Assembly: GCA_014529385.2 (NCBI GenBank)
Contig: CM043945.1
Span: 143,166,741-143,230,740, forward strand
Direction: 5' to 3'
Origin: Adiantum capillus-veneris
Lineage: Eukaryota > Streptophyta > Polypodiopsida > Polypodiales > Pteridaceae
Length of the DNA: 64,000 nucleotides
The notes beneath the pieces are model-generated. The model was not told the origin of the DNA and made no database searches. It worked only from the letters and a program-made list of their open reading frames with translations. This document shows, in pieces, positions 7,165-19,049 of this stretch (its first letter is position 1; each line of letters opens with the position of its first letter). A program made the translations under genes and the position numbers.

Positions 7165-10100
7165 CTAACAAGAGAATGGTGAAGATGGAATCTCCACTTC
7201 CTCAAGGGGGTCGGGTATTCCCTCACCAAACATTCTCTCTAGTAGGAAAGGTGTGTGTCCACTTTCAGATGTCCTACCCTCACTCTCTTCCCGAATGATA
7301 TTGGGTATAGCTAACGGCCTGTAGTTCTTGTGAGGTTGAACTTGTGTGGGAAACATTGTGTCCGACATCTGGATATGTTTGGGTTCGGGTTCTAATGTTC
7401 GTTGAGTTTCTTCCACCAAACCCCTCATTTGTTGGACTTGTTCGATTTCCACTGTTGGGTTTGGATAGGTTCCAATCTTTCTCTTGCAATCCTCATTTTT
7501 TGTCTCTCGTGGCTTATCTTGGGGGTTTGCAACTGGGTGGTTTAACTTTGAATACTCTTTTGGTGCTCGTCGTAATTCCCTCTCGTGATCCTCCTCACTG
7601 GCTTTTTCCTTTGTAGTAATAGTTTTGGTCTCCGTGGTCTCTATCGAATCTGAGTCATCCTCAGGGTCATTCATATACACGGGATCCTCTCCTGTCCCTA
7701 TGTTAGTCTTCGAACTAGGTTTTGAGCTAGAAGCATTAAGGGATTTCTTTCTTCGTGTTTTCTTCTTTCTCGCTCGGCCAATGGATGCAGCATCTCTCTC
7801 TTCGAGGATGTAATTTTGCTTTTGGAGCATCGACCGTGTGAGTGCATTCACTGGTGCTATTTTTATAGTTGGTGGTGTCCCATCAACAATCTCTATTATG
7901 TTCAATGGTGTGATTTTCGGTGCGTTTGGATTGTTAGGACACTGTGCGATCAAATGATCTATGCCACAACGATTACAAGTGAGTATTGGCATTGCCAATG
8001 CACTCCCTTGACTTGTTTGCATTAGTGTAGCATTCTTTTGCATTCTAATGGGGCACTCAGCTACTCGATGTGGTCCACCACATTCGTAGCACTGAAGAGG
8101 TGGTCTCCTGGTAAAACTATTAATGTTTTGGCCTCTTGCTGCTAGCGCAGTAGCTTGATATACCGGTTTGATTTGTCCCCAATGATCTTCCATATAGTAC
8201 ATGGGACACTCCTCAAGCATGTCGACTCGATAGGTGATACTAGAGTCTATGTCTTCTTCACAATCTACATAAGTACTAGATGTCTCGCAACCTATTTGGT
8301 TCATAGGTGTAACTCTTGGATGAGGGGGTTGCGGTCCTAGCACTGGAGGTGGCAACGGTGTGGTTTGGACCACATTTTGGGTTCTAGGGACCATGTGCTG
8401 TAATGGCAACTGTTGCTCCATGGGTGGGGTAGGCATCAATGCAGGAACTCGAGGTGAGTCTGCCCAAGCTATAGGCGGTTTATTTTCCATGATGCGTTTA
8501 AGCATTAGGCAATCCTTCGCTTGATGGCCATACCTACCACACGCGTTACAAGTCCCGTTAAACTTTACTCTGAAAGTAGGGCATTCACTCGTAGTATGTG
8601 GGCCCAAGCAAATTGAGCACCATTGTTGCTCCCTTCTTGGATACATATGAGTGTTTTGTGAAGCACGATTACCCCTAAGGCTTTCTTGGATGGCCTTGGT
8701 GAGATCTGCCAAATTCATCTCAGATATCGTTTGCTCTTTCATGATTGGCTTTATCTTCATTGGCTCATGCCCTGATGCTTGCGAGCTACTTGACTTCGGC
8801 TCGGCAGACACTCTTTCTCCTGCAATCATTAAATTATCCTCCAATTGGATTGCATTCATGGTGACTGCTTCCCAAGTAGTGATACCTCTAATGACTAGGC
8901 CATTATAGATACTTTCATGTCGTAGTCCCCTAATGAATCTATCGAGCAATTGGTTGTTGTTGAATCGCTCGTTTGGATTGCATCGAGAATTCAAATTCTT
9001 TAGGCGACTAATGAAGTCTCTCACGGATTCACCTTCTTCTCGTTGGGCTTTCTGGAGCTGAGAGGCAGCCCATTAAGACTTCCAAAATGCTAAGGCTCCA
9101 AAATTCAAAGGTTACTCGTATGTATTCTTTTAAGAACAGTCTCCTAAGAGTAGAGTAGATCGTTTTCTCTTCTACTCTTAAGGTTCTATACCAATCTCCA
9201 GCCTTTCCGCTTAGGGTCAAACTCAAAGCCTTACACTTATGTAGCTCATTGTGCTCTTCCAAGGAATCACACACATGTTCAAAGACTTCCATATGCTTTC
9301 TAGCATCTCCGTCTCCACTGAATTTCTGTGTGAGCTTAGCTACTTGAACTGCCTTGCTCCTAGGCTCTCTATCAGGTGTACTACGCATGTTTTCCGCAAT
9401 AGAGCGACCGATAGTTTGAGCAAATGCTGCCAAATCTCCTATTTGAGCAGGTATAATGGGTGTATGTGCTCTTGGAACCACATGTGAGATGGGAGTTGGC
9501 CTTGGCCTTGGCATACGCGCGGCTCTTGGGTCCCAAATTTCGTATGGTGGTGTACCAGACGGTGGTCCAAAGTTTATAGGCGTGGCCCTAGGCATAGGGG
9601 GTGCCTGATATGGCATGTTATTATTAAATGGCATGGCTCCACTTGTATAAGAGCTTGGATAATTCCATTGTGGATTGTAAGCTCTTGGAATAATCGGAGG
9701 TGTAGGAGCTACATGAGGCTGAGGTACGACAGGTGCACATGATTGATACATACATGTAGGTATAGTTGGGGGCACTGTGCTACTAGGCATCGGCGCAGTG
9801 TTAACAAATGAACTCCATGGTGTACTTCTTGTCATGCTCACCATTGGGATATGCATGGTAGCCGTAGTGTCATTAAGAGAAAGATGAGCTAGATTTGGGA
9901 AGGTAAAGCTGCTACTTGTGGGCTCAGATTGTACTGAGGCTCCTTGCAAAACAACATATGGAGGATCAATGGGGCTCACTGAGGGAGTCTCCATTTGTGA
10001 CAGGGTTGGTTGGTTGGCCTTTCCCGTATCCAAGAATCTCATTAGGCCTGTTGAAGGCATGTTGATCCCTGTGTTGTGTCTTTCTAACTCGACAATCCTA

Positions 10101-10963
10101 TGGAGGACATCACAGACTTTCTGTTGTTGCTCATCTATGCTAGTAGCACCCGATGTGGATTGTAGAACATCTAACCAACCCACATGATAGGTGTGTCCTG
10201 TGTACTGATCAGTTAAAGCTTCTGCTTGTAGGTCATACTCCCAATTTTTGTTTAGGAATATCCCATCTAGGCCTGGCGTGCTGGAGGTTTCCCTTGAAGT
10301 GGAAGCATTATTGCTCCCCATAGCTTGCCCCTCCGTGACTGCTACCTTGGGAGCACTCGGTTGCTCGGCTGGCATGATTGTTGTCATAGGAGCCTTTGCT
10401 TTCAGGGCTCGACTTTGTTCTAGCCCTCGTAGGTTCTCAATTTCCCTCTCCCTTGCTGCTTGCATATAGCGTTCGATCTCTTGCACTTCGGCAAGACTCC
10501 TACCATCGGGTAGTAAAACCTCAGAGGGAGATAGTCCTAAAGGATCAAGAGGTGCAGTGGATGGAACATTCACATGCACACTCTCAAGAAGCATAGGGTC
10601 CATTTTAGGCATGAATGACGAATTTACTTCCCCACTCCCTTCATTTATTTCATTAACCGCATGTTCGGAGCGAGTAGCTCTACTAAGGGTCTCTTTTAAG
10701 CGGCTAAACACGCTGAACCCGGGCCGTGGGCCCATGGCATGCATGTCTTGACTTGAACTATCAGGGTTTGGTGTAGGATACCCCTCCATGACTTCGTAGT
10801 CAGAGGAAGAATCACTAGACGCGATATGAGGATCTTGGGTCGCGCTACCTTGAGTCCCGGCCAAAGGTCCAGAACCTAGGGTGGAGGAATAATGGGTGCC
10901 CGCGTAAATGGAGGCACTACCAATATGCTCGTGCTCTAACACTCGTCCAGAGCGTAGGTTCAT
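7165..10963 (-). CDS. Gypsy-1 Gag with four zinc knuckles, frameshifted
   Basis: The first ATG of the open frame is at 10963 (MNLRSGRVLEHEH); the frame opens at 11014 right after a stop. About 540 residues of Ser/Thr/Pro/Met-rich sequence come first. The Gag core (AKLTQKFSGDGDARKHMEVF, GKAGDWYRTL) lies at 9100-9330. A frameshift near 9060-9100 moves the rest into another frame (VRDFISRLKNLNSRCNPNERF). In the second part, numbered from 9024, four CCHC-like knuckles follow: C136-C148, C159-C172, C312-C324 and C350-C362. Only the second has the classical C-x2-C-x4-H-x4-C spacing; the others have x3 before His. Gag packages RNA and forms the particle. The frame ends at TAG 7165. Confidence 0.85.
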
Positions 10964-11014
10964 ATGACTTGGATCCCCTAGAAGTGTTAGTGAGGGCCCG
11001 TGAAGGCTGCTCAC

Positions 11015-12013
11015 CTAGTAATTTTGGGTGTTTTGCAACCCAAGTCTTTTCTTATTTATTTATTTTTTGATTTTTTGGTCCTTTTTTTCTGACCCAGCTA
11101 TAGAATAGAACGTATGATAGCTCAAAACGAGCGTCTCGGTCAGAGGGACATGCCATGCTTTACAGCCCTCCATTCGGTCACTTTATGCCCTCGGAATCCC
11201 TAAAACCATCAATTTCTAGTAGGGAACTAGGCCCAAATTAGAAAGTCTAAGGGTGCAAGTGGGAAGAGAAGGGAGGAGAGTGGAGGACTTGCCCCACATG
11301 CTCTCATTCCCTCTTGAGGGGGTAGGGTATATATATAAGAGCGAGTCTAGTATATATCATAAGAGTGAGGACTGAGGCCTGGGCTTGGGCTTGGGCTTGG
11401 GCTTGGGCTTGGGCTTGGGGAAATGATCTCGATCAAAATAAAATTTTAGTGTAGCCCCCCAGTCACTCACGGTTTTTTTTTTTTAAGTTTTTTTTTTTTT
11501 TTTTTTGGGCGATGACCGCGCGCGGTTTAGGTGACCCTTTCTTGGCCACACACACTCTCACCTACCTAACCTACCAGTCAACAACTCACAGACAGCTCAC
11601 TACCTTATCTACTTACTAACAGTGCTGCTGACCACTGACTAATCTGCTAACTGCTTACTGACAGTGGGCTAACTGTCCACCTACTTCCTCTCTCGCTACC
11701 TTACTGTGCAAAGACTGTGTGCAGCCAAACCTTGACAGAAAACTGTGTACAGACTGTGTGCAAACAGAAATTGCTAACTGCCTTCCTACTTATTCATTCA
11801 CACTGCAAACAAGCCAACGACTACTAATTGTGCAAAGACTGTGTGCAAACAGAAAACACAACATTATGCAGAAATCACATAACTTGCAGACAACACAGAA
11901 ATTAACAACTTACAGAAAAACAACTCATTCCTCTTCCTCTTCCTCTTCTTTCCTACTACAAACAACTCATAGGAGAAGCACAAAGTGCCTCTTGGGCTTA
12001 GTGCAGGGCGATT
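11015..12013 (-). other. Gypsy-1 5' leader
   Basis: Untranslated region between PBS and gag, where dimerisation and packaging signals usually sit. It contains a GGGCTT array (11381-11420) and A-rich tracts in the sense strand (complement of the T-runs at 11472-11506). No convincing protein is seen. Open stretches here are short and biased. Confidence 0.6.
11381..11420 (+). repeat. (GGGCTT)6 array, G-quadruplex-type
   Basis: Six perfect GGGCTT units followed by GGGG give seven G-runs separated by CTT, which fits the G3-N3 quadruplex pattern on the plus strand. In the element it is on the strand complementary to the RNA, so the RNA has C-runs and minus-strand cDNA has the G-runs. Confidence 0.85.
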
Positions 12014-12030
12014 CCCCGGCAGCGGCGCCA
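12014..12030 (-). promoter_or_regulatory. primer binding site, tRNA-Asp type
   Basis: The minus strand reads TGGCGCCGCTGCCGGGG, four bases from the LTR end. It matches the complement of the 3' end of plant tRNA-Asp (GTC) with one mismatch, from memory of that tRNA. It primes minus-strand cDNA synthesis. Confidence 0.85.
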
Positions 12031-12034
12031 AAAA

Positions 12035-12621
12035 TGTGCGCTCCTTGCCGCACTGTCTAAGCAAGAGCCTTGCCTAACACTGTGTGCGAGCCATAGACGG
12101 CTCCAAGCACACAACTAGCTTAACTAGTAAGCTCAAAAGAGGGCAATGGTGTGTCACTCACCGCTCTATGCTCCTGCCGTGGAGGATTCCTCGCCGCGAA
12201 GAAGAAGGAGACGTCGCTACGTGGCGCTCAACCGCTTCACCGCCGTCGTGCCTTCGTAATGCTCAATCGCACACACACTCTCCCTCTCTTTCTCTCTCTC
12301 TCACATACACACACACACGAGGAGGTGAAGAAGAAGAAGATGGAGATGGAGATGGAGCAAGAGCACTCTTCTATTGCACAAATGAGAGAATGAGTGAATT
12401 TTAGGTTTAGTTGGCTTTTATATGAGCTCACCCCATTCACACTTGGGCGCCCATGCTTAGCCAACTAATCCCTTGAATGTCCCAGTTAGATTGCGCCTCT
12501 CATCGGCGATCACTCTTACCCTTTTCCTATTGGTCCGACAAGCCCGGTACCTGACTCTACCAAATACATAATACACGTCCGTCGTAGGTGATGGGGTGTC
12601 CGTGAGCCGTGAGGGTTAACA
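12035..12621 (-). repeat. Gypsy-1 5' LTR
   Basis: On the minus strand it starts TGTTAACCC and ends GCGCACA, giving TG...CA ends and 587 bp, next to the PBS. TATAAAA at 12416-12422 would start transcription. U5 contains CT and CA microsatellites. The right boundary rests on the TG terminus only, because no second LTR copy is in the window to align. Confidence 0.65.
12416..12422 (-). promoter_or_regulatory. TATA box of the Gypsy-1 LTR
   Basis: TATAAAA on the minus strand, about 200 bp into the LTR, leaving about 350 bp of R-U5 before the PBS. Confidence 0.6.
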
Positions 12622-14389
12622 CAAGCCATGAAATTATTCTTGACAAGCTTTAGGAAGGTGACATTCAAGAGCAAAGATATGTTCTTTACCTTAACCTATG
12701 CTCACCTTGGGAAGTACCAAGCTGTGACATCATTCTTGGCAAGAAAGCACTCATGCTTAATCAAAGATATGGCTTCTCAAAAAATGTCATATTTAGGGTC
12801 AAGAAGAAGTCAGGTAACGAGAATCAATTCTATTATGTACGTCAAGACTGGTTTAGTAAAGTCTACAACCCTATCCTTAAGTAAAGTTCTCATAATGTCA
12901 TTATCACTTTTGATGAATATGAGAAGCCAATGTTTGGGTTTTTTATCAAGCCTACCCTATGGTGATGAACCCAAGTGAATAATTCTATACAGAAGATGTT
13001 AATGAATGTAATGTTCACGTAAAGTGTATTTGTGCCTTACCACTGACAGATATCCCTCGTGGGGAAGAGTGATATAAGGAAGAAGATGTAAATTAAGTGC
13101 CCAAGTATAAGTTTTAAGCTTTGAAATTCAAGATGTGAGTAAATACGACGGTAGAACCTCAATTTAGGGATCCAAGAATTGATTTATTGGACCTTTATGT
13201 ATTTATGTACCTTTCTTAAAGTAGGATGTAACCTTTTATCATTTATGATTGGAAAAATTCAAGTTTGAGTTGTAACCTATGTTTAGTCAATTCTTACCTA
13301 ACTTGAGTGATGAGGTATGTGTGTGTAAATGATTGACACTTTACCTCGAGGAATATGGGTAAACATAGTCTCATCATTGCTAGTCAAAGAGCATCTTTAG
13401 ATGAGTGTCGAGGTCTAGCGGTTTATTACAACTAGACAAAATGGGATGGAGAAGAAGAGACTATTATCAACAAACTGTGTTGTATCAAACACCTTCCGAG
13501 CAAGGTATCACTACGATGCAAGGAACCCGGAGTTCAGAACACTGGGACACAAATCTACACTTGTGAGAAGAATCAAGTGGGTACAATCCAAGATAGAAAA
13601 GGAGATCATCGTCCTTTTTTGGATATTATACATCGATTCCCATGAGTTTATCCTAAGGCCAACAAAGGAGACGTGGTTAGAAAGGGTTATACTTCCTCTA
13701 GTAATGGCATTTGGGTGCTTTGACATTGTTATGTTCAATGTGTGGAGTCAAAAATGTTTACACAATGACACACATTCGGGTAGCCCACTGCTTTGAAAAT
13801 TATTCTTTGACCTGTTTGGAAAGCCCATTATCCACGACCCACATGATATAAAGTTATTGTACAATGCCTACAATAGACCCCAATGCTAAGTGGACTTTGA
13901 TAGTATACATAGTACAGATGGATGAGAGACACATGACAAGGTTTCCCAAAAATTATCTTACTTTGATGATTACTTCAGCTTTAAGAATGACATGGTCCAT
14001 AACAACAATAGTGGTAGTATTTGCATGCAAAGAAAGTGATGTGCGTGCCTACAATTTTGAGAGATCAATGGAATATTCCACTAAACATACTTGTAGCATG
14101 AGATGACTATGATGCAGTGGTTGAAGGATATCATACCGGTTATCATAGGGTATAATATGCTAGAACCATTAGAGATTATTGATGGCCTTTGAAAGGCAGT
14201 GTAAAATTTTGAGCCACAAAACTTTTGATGTAGAATTGGTTTAATTTATTCATTATTCTTTCCCTCTCTGTCTTATCGTATTCTCAATTGTTAGCTTAAT
14301 TTTTTTCTAAGAGAGACTTTAAGATGGGATATGATGTATTGTACTAAGAGTGATCTTGGTTGATATGGTGCAGTAGATAAACAAGCCTC
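12622..14389 (+). pseudogene. decayed region, unidentified coding remains
   Basis: No intact gene. Around 12720-12975 one plus frame shows a protein-like stretch (CDIILGKKALMLNQRYGFSK, then YYVRQDWFSKVYNPIL and FDEYEKPMFGFFIKP) with few stops. Another patch is at 13440-14100. Both are too broken to assign. They are probably old transposon coding sequence from the insertion site of Gypsy-1. Confidence 0.3.
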
Positions 14390-16350
14390 TTAGAGGAAAT
14401 GTAGTGGCTACAAATGCTAATGTTCCTATTGCACCTTAGTCTTTGATCATTGATCGAGACGTTGATGCTATGCTTCACAAGTCTCACTACATTTCCTCTT
14501 AGAGAAAATGTAGTGGCTACAAATGCTAATGTCCCTATTGCACTTCAGCCTATGATCATTGATCGAGGCGTTGATGCTATGCTTCACAAGTCTCAACCTG
14601 GGAATTTCAGGGGGGAAGGCAAAGATGTGGGAAAAGTTCTTGAGGATTTGATTGAGCGTATGGATGATTACCTTGATTAACCTTACTCATCTGGAGAGAA
14701 CAATACCATTATTGCAAAATTTAAATTTGGAAAAGGTAGCCAAGATTGGCGGAGAGACCATTGTATTGAAAACAATATTGACCCTAATGTGGCAACTTGG
14801 GATTATCTTATATCTCAACTAAAGAAGAATTATCAAAACAAGGTATATCATTCCGATGGAATGAATGAGTTTCTTGATTGTACTGAGAAAACCAAAGACT
14901 TGTGTCATACCATCAACATTTCTTGCCCCTAGTCAAGTATGCTCCAAAGAGAATGACTCGGGAAGTCAAAGTGGCACGATTTGTGTCAAGGTTACACAAT
15001 CCTACTTCAGATTGGACTTCAGAGTCTTCACCTTACAAATTTTGCAAATGTTCTTGATGCGAGTAAACCCATTGAGCTTGAAATATCTAATAGTGGGATG
15101 CAAAATCCAGAACCTGCTCCTATTTTTGAAATAAAAAAACCTCGTCTTGAAGATGAGCAAAGACCTCGAAACTCACAGCAAAGAAGGGAGACCTTATTGT
15201 GTATGAAGGCTAGGCGCGATCATTTATGTTATACTTGACTTGATCTTGACCATCAATCCAACAATTTTCCATTCAATAACTCAAGCCTTATGGGGTTGGT
15301 AGATATTATGAACCAAGGAGTAAGAACCCAAACCAAAATTTCAAGAATTTTAGACCTAGACCATCTGCAGTGCTGCAAGACTTCACTCAGTAAAACTTTA
15401 ATCAGAATCAAAGATCTCCTCAAAATCAAGGGAATTTTAAACTAGGAAACCCAACTTTTGTGCAAAATGGGCCACCCAACAACAATGACAATAATAATGG
15501 GAATAACTTAAACCGTTGGCCTCGTCCAGGAGGAGGAGGAGGGGGAAATCAACGACCTCAAGTGACAGCTCAAGCCAATAGAGATCAAGGTACTAGAGGC
15601 AAAGGGAATCAATCCAATGCATATGTTCATGTTGCTATCAAACATCAAGAAGTGAATGAACAATTTTTAAGGAATTCAGACCTTCCATCCCTCCTAGATG
15701 CATTAGAAACCTCATTTTTCTTGAAAACCCTGATACAGACCTCACAATGGAATTAGCTATGGGTTGGAAGGTTAAATATTCTCCATCAATGGGTAACTTG
15801 AATTTTGTTTTGGATGGCCACAACACTTCAGCTCATTTTAGAATATTATCCATAGGAGTCTATGACAAAATTTTAGGGATAGGTTGGCTTAAGACCAATG
15901 ATGCTTAATTACATTGTAGAAATGCTTCATTGACTTTTTTAAATGAACATAACTCAAGGGTTACCATTACCAAAAATCGAGGACAACCTAAACTTTAACT
16001 CATGAACGTCGCTAAATTAATGAAGAGCTATATAAAAATTAAGATGATTTATGCAGTAAAGCTTAACCCAATGGAGAAGAAGTCAAAAACACTTGTATCT
16101 GTGTGGCTAACAAAATTTGATGATGTGTTTTGTCATGAAATTTCACAATCACCACCCAAGCATGCAGTTGATCATGCAATAGAGTTTATTCTAGGAGTCA
16201 ATCAGTTGCTCATAACGCCCTCCGGGTGTAGTCAAGGCATTGCAAACAAGTTTGACGCTGGAAGGCAAGGCTTACAAATGGTGGATGTCTCTCAATGAGA
16301 AGGGCATCATATCACAGACTTGGACAGTCTTTGAGGCTATATTTAGAAAA
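14390..16350 (+). pseudogene. decayed Ty3/gypsy gag-protease-RT start
   Basis: Plus-strand frames in order: GNFRGEGKDVGKVLEDLIER and WRRDHCIENNIDPN with WDYLISQLKK (Gag core, 14590-14860), Asn/Gly-rich Gag C-terminus (15460-15600), AYVHVAIKHQEVNEQF, a protease end (DKILGIGWL near 15870) and the start of RT (PPKHAVDHAIEF, near 16155-16200). There are frameshifts and stops throughout. The zinc knuckle is not recognisable. It ends where minus-strand gypsy sequence begins. Confidence 0.65.
14401..14618 (+). repeat. 109-bp direct tandem duplication
   Basis: GTAGTGGCTACAAATGCTAA occurs at 14401 and again at 14510, followed by closely similar sequence up to GATGCTATGCTTCACAAGTC. The two copies differ at a few positions and lie at the start of a gypsy gag remnant. 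Confidence 0.85.
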
Positions 16351-16479
16351 TAATTTTTGTCCACAAATGAAGTGGATAGAAATTGGTGTGCTTAAGATAA
16401 GTGTTCTATGCATCATCATAAAACATTGTTGGACTATATCTTCATTGGATGAATACAAGAGTGTGAAGGTAAGGAAAGT

Positions 16480-18638
16480 TTGCAGGCTCCATCACCCACT
16501 CACTTGAGTATCTTGAAAGGCCCACAATATCTCGGAGATAATTTAGGAGTTGGCCCAGTCTTCATACTTTTTGAATGCTCTGCGACACGCAAAAATACCT
16601 CTTCCCATTTCGTGAAGGTAACTTGCCGACATTTCTCATCACCATACTTCCTATACCGATCTTGTGCTTGTCAAACATTTTGACAAGGTAATTTCAACAT
16701 GTCCATATGGTCGTGGAGAAAATCCTTGACATATTGAATCTTTTCAGTCACCAACCCCACTGTAACTGGTGATCTAGGTTGAAAACCATACATGAGCATG
16801 AAAGGACTAAAACTAGTCCATCACATGCTTAGCACTATTGTAAAGCAAACTCGTAAGCAAAATCAATAATAGAGACATAATCTTCCAATATAATTACTTC
16901 TTGCTAATGTATGCTCGTAGCATATCCTCTAGCACTTGATTGACCCTTTCAGTCTAACCATCCATTTCAAGATGATCTGTTGTACTTAGATTGAGCTCTG
17001 TACCCAATTTTTTAAATACAACCCTCCAAAAGTGACTGTTAAACTTGGGATCACGATCACTCACAATGTTACTTGGCAATCCATACAAATGGTATTGATT
17101 GTCCACAAATAACTTAGCTAACTCTGGAGTCTTAGTTGTTGACTTGGTTGGAATAAACTTGCAAAGTTTAGTCAACCGGTCTACAACCACCCATACCAAG
17201 TCATGACCTCATACAATGGTTGGTAAACACATAATGAAATCTATAGAGATACTTTTCCATTTACCATTAGGAATATCCAATGGATGCAAGATACCTCTTG
17301 CCTTCAGGTGCTCTGCTTTATTAACTTGACATTTCTTGCAATGTAAGACATAGTCTTGAACATAGCCATATAAACCTAGCTAGTAAAATAGTCTTCGTAC
17401 AAGAGTATAAGTTTTCTTAATGCCCCGGTGCCTTGCACTTGGGCTGTCATGCCATTCATAAAGAATTTGCGTCCAATGTCTGCGTTCATCGGTACACACA
17501 CTCTCCCCTTATGGAGTAGGTAACTGTCATCTATGGAAAAATTCTTCCATCTTTGCAGCTCATCACTCCAAGGAGGAGAACCGAGTGTGGAGGTTAAAGA
17601 TGCACTACCAGCATTGGAGTGAGAAGGATCCCTCATTTGCACATGGTTCCACACTTTGGAGTATGCCTCATCATGCTCACATTTGCCCCTGAGATTTCCA
17701 AAAACTTGCTTCATAGCTTGGTAAAGAGAAGAGAGTTAATCTCAGGCATTCGGCTAAGAGCATCGGCTACCACATTATATCATCCTTTACAATACCGGAG
17801 CTTTGCATCATACTCCTGAAGAATCTTAGTCCACTTGGCCTTTCAACCCTTCACATGGTTGTGTAAACCATTTTATGCATTCATGGTCAAACACCATCTC
17901 AAATTGAGCCACATACAAATAATGTTTCCATGTCTTCAAAGCAAACACTATTGCAAATAATTCTCTTTCATAAGCAGAGTAATTTTGTTGGGTTGAATCT
18001 AGCTTCTTGATTTTGAATGCAATTGGCATTCCCTCGTGCATAAGGATTGCTCCAATAGTATGATTATTGGCATCTGTTTCTAAAATGAATGGCTTCAAAG
18101 GATATACAATAGCTAAAATAGGACATGTAGCTAATGTTTCCTTAAGAGCGGCAAAACTTTGTTGTTGAGATGTACCCCACTAAAAGGTTTATCCCTTGGC
18201 CTTCAATTGATATGCAATCAAAACCCAATATGAACATAATTTTTAATAAACCTTTGATAAAAACCTGTAAATCCCAAGAAAATTTGAAGCTCTTTGAGAT
18301 TTTGGGAGAGGGCCACCTCCTAATGGCATCCACTTTGGATCGATCGATGTGTAACCCATAAGCTAAAATAACATGCCCTAAATAGTGAATCTCCTCCTTG
18401 ATAAAATTGCACTTTCATTCTTTGGCATATAGCTTATGTTCTCGTAACAATTTAAAGAGATATTTAGACGTTGTAAATGATCTTCTACAAAGGCATTATA
18501 CACGAGAATGTCATCAAGAAAGACAATAATAAACTTGCCCAAATATGGTCTTAAGGAACTACCCATAAGTGTCATGAAAGTAGCTGGTGCATTGGTCAAC
18601 GCAAAGGGCCAAATCAAAAACTCATAGTACCCGCCTAC
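16480..18638 (-). pseudogene. decayed Ty3/gypsy pol fragment (RT-RNase H-integrase)
   Basis: On the minus strand: RT (FALTNAPATFMTLMGSSLRP, FLDDILVYNAF; 18378-18644), RT thumb (18142-18333), RNase H (ETDANNHTIGAILMHEGMPI, YSAYERELFAIVFALKTWKHYL in part; 17826-18098), degraded integrase N-terminus (17376-17714) and integrase core (VVVDRLTKLCKFIP, SDRDPKFNSHFW; 16954-17199). Many stops and frameshifts. It is cut at 18638 by the LTR of Gypsy-2. Motifs are of the ordinary plant gypsy type, distinct from Gypsy-1. Confidence 0.85.
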
Positions 18639-18982
18639 TGTCAAGAAGTGTGCAGTGCGACTAGGAAAGCGTTGGGCCTCTAATTGTGAGGATTCGTAGC
18701 AAAATCAAGCATGGCGCTGATGATTTGAAGCCAAAAACACACTCAAATAGAACAAAACTCCAGCCATGAAAGCTCCACTTTCAAAAAGAACCAATACTAA
18801 CTCAAAACTCTTGTGTGTGTGAAGATTAGGTGTAGCCTCGCTCCCATTTGCACAGGTTTAGTGCTCATTTCACCCCTGCAACCATGGCATCCATTTTCAC
18901 ATATAAGCATTTGGTCCCACGCATAAAAACATTAAGAGTGAGGTAGGTATTTTTCTTTTCACATTATGCACGTACCACGGCA
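18639..18982 (-). repeat. Gypsy-2 3' LTR, internally deleted
   Basis: Ends TG...CA. It aligns with the right-hand LTR at both ends but lacks roughly 650 bp of the middle, and the 104-bp duplication present in the other LTR is absent. A purine-rich tract (minus AGAGGAGGTGG, 18989-18999) lies six bases inside the element. Confidence 0.8.
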
Positions 18983-19049
18983 CAAGATCCACCTCCTCTA
19001 AACATGCACATCCTTCGGCATATGCCACACATATCTTTTTGTAGCAGGT

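Larger units (their letters stand above)
1..12621 (-). mobile_element. Gypsy-1, large Ty3/gypsy LTR retrotransposon, 3' end outside window
   Basis: Reading the minus strand from the right, the order is LTR, PBS, about 1 kb of leader, gag with zinc knuckles, protease, RT, RNase H, integrase, second protease-like domain, WxPK tail, purine tract and a further 1.3 kb. The gag-pro-RT-RH-INT order defines Ty3/gypsy. No copy of the right-hand LTR is visible between 1 and 1342, so the 3' LTR lies beyond position 1 or is lost, and the element exceeds 12.6 kb. Large size, extra 3' sequence and lack of a chromodomain suggest the non-chromovirus (Athila/Tat-like) branch, but this was not tested by phylogeny. 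It is inactive as read: frameshifts in gag and integrase and several in-frame stops. Confidence 0.85.

Noticed and set aside
11381-11420. Interstitial telomere repeat
   Set aside because: The unit is GGGCTT, not the plant telomere TTTAGGG.
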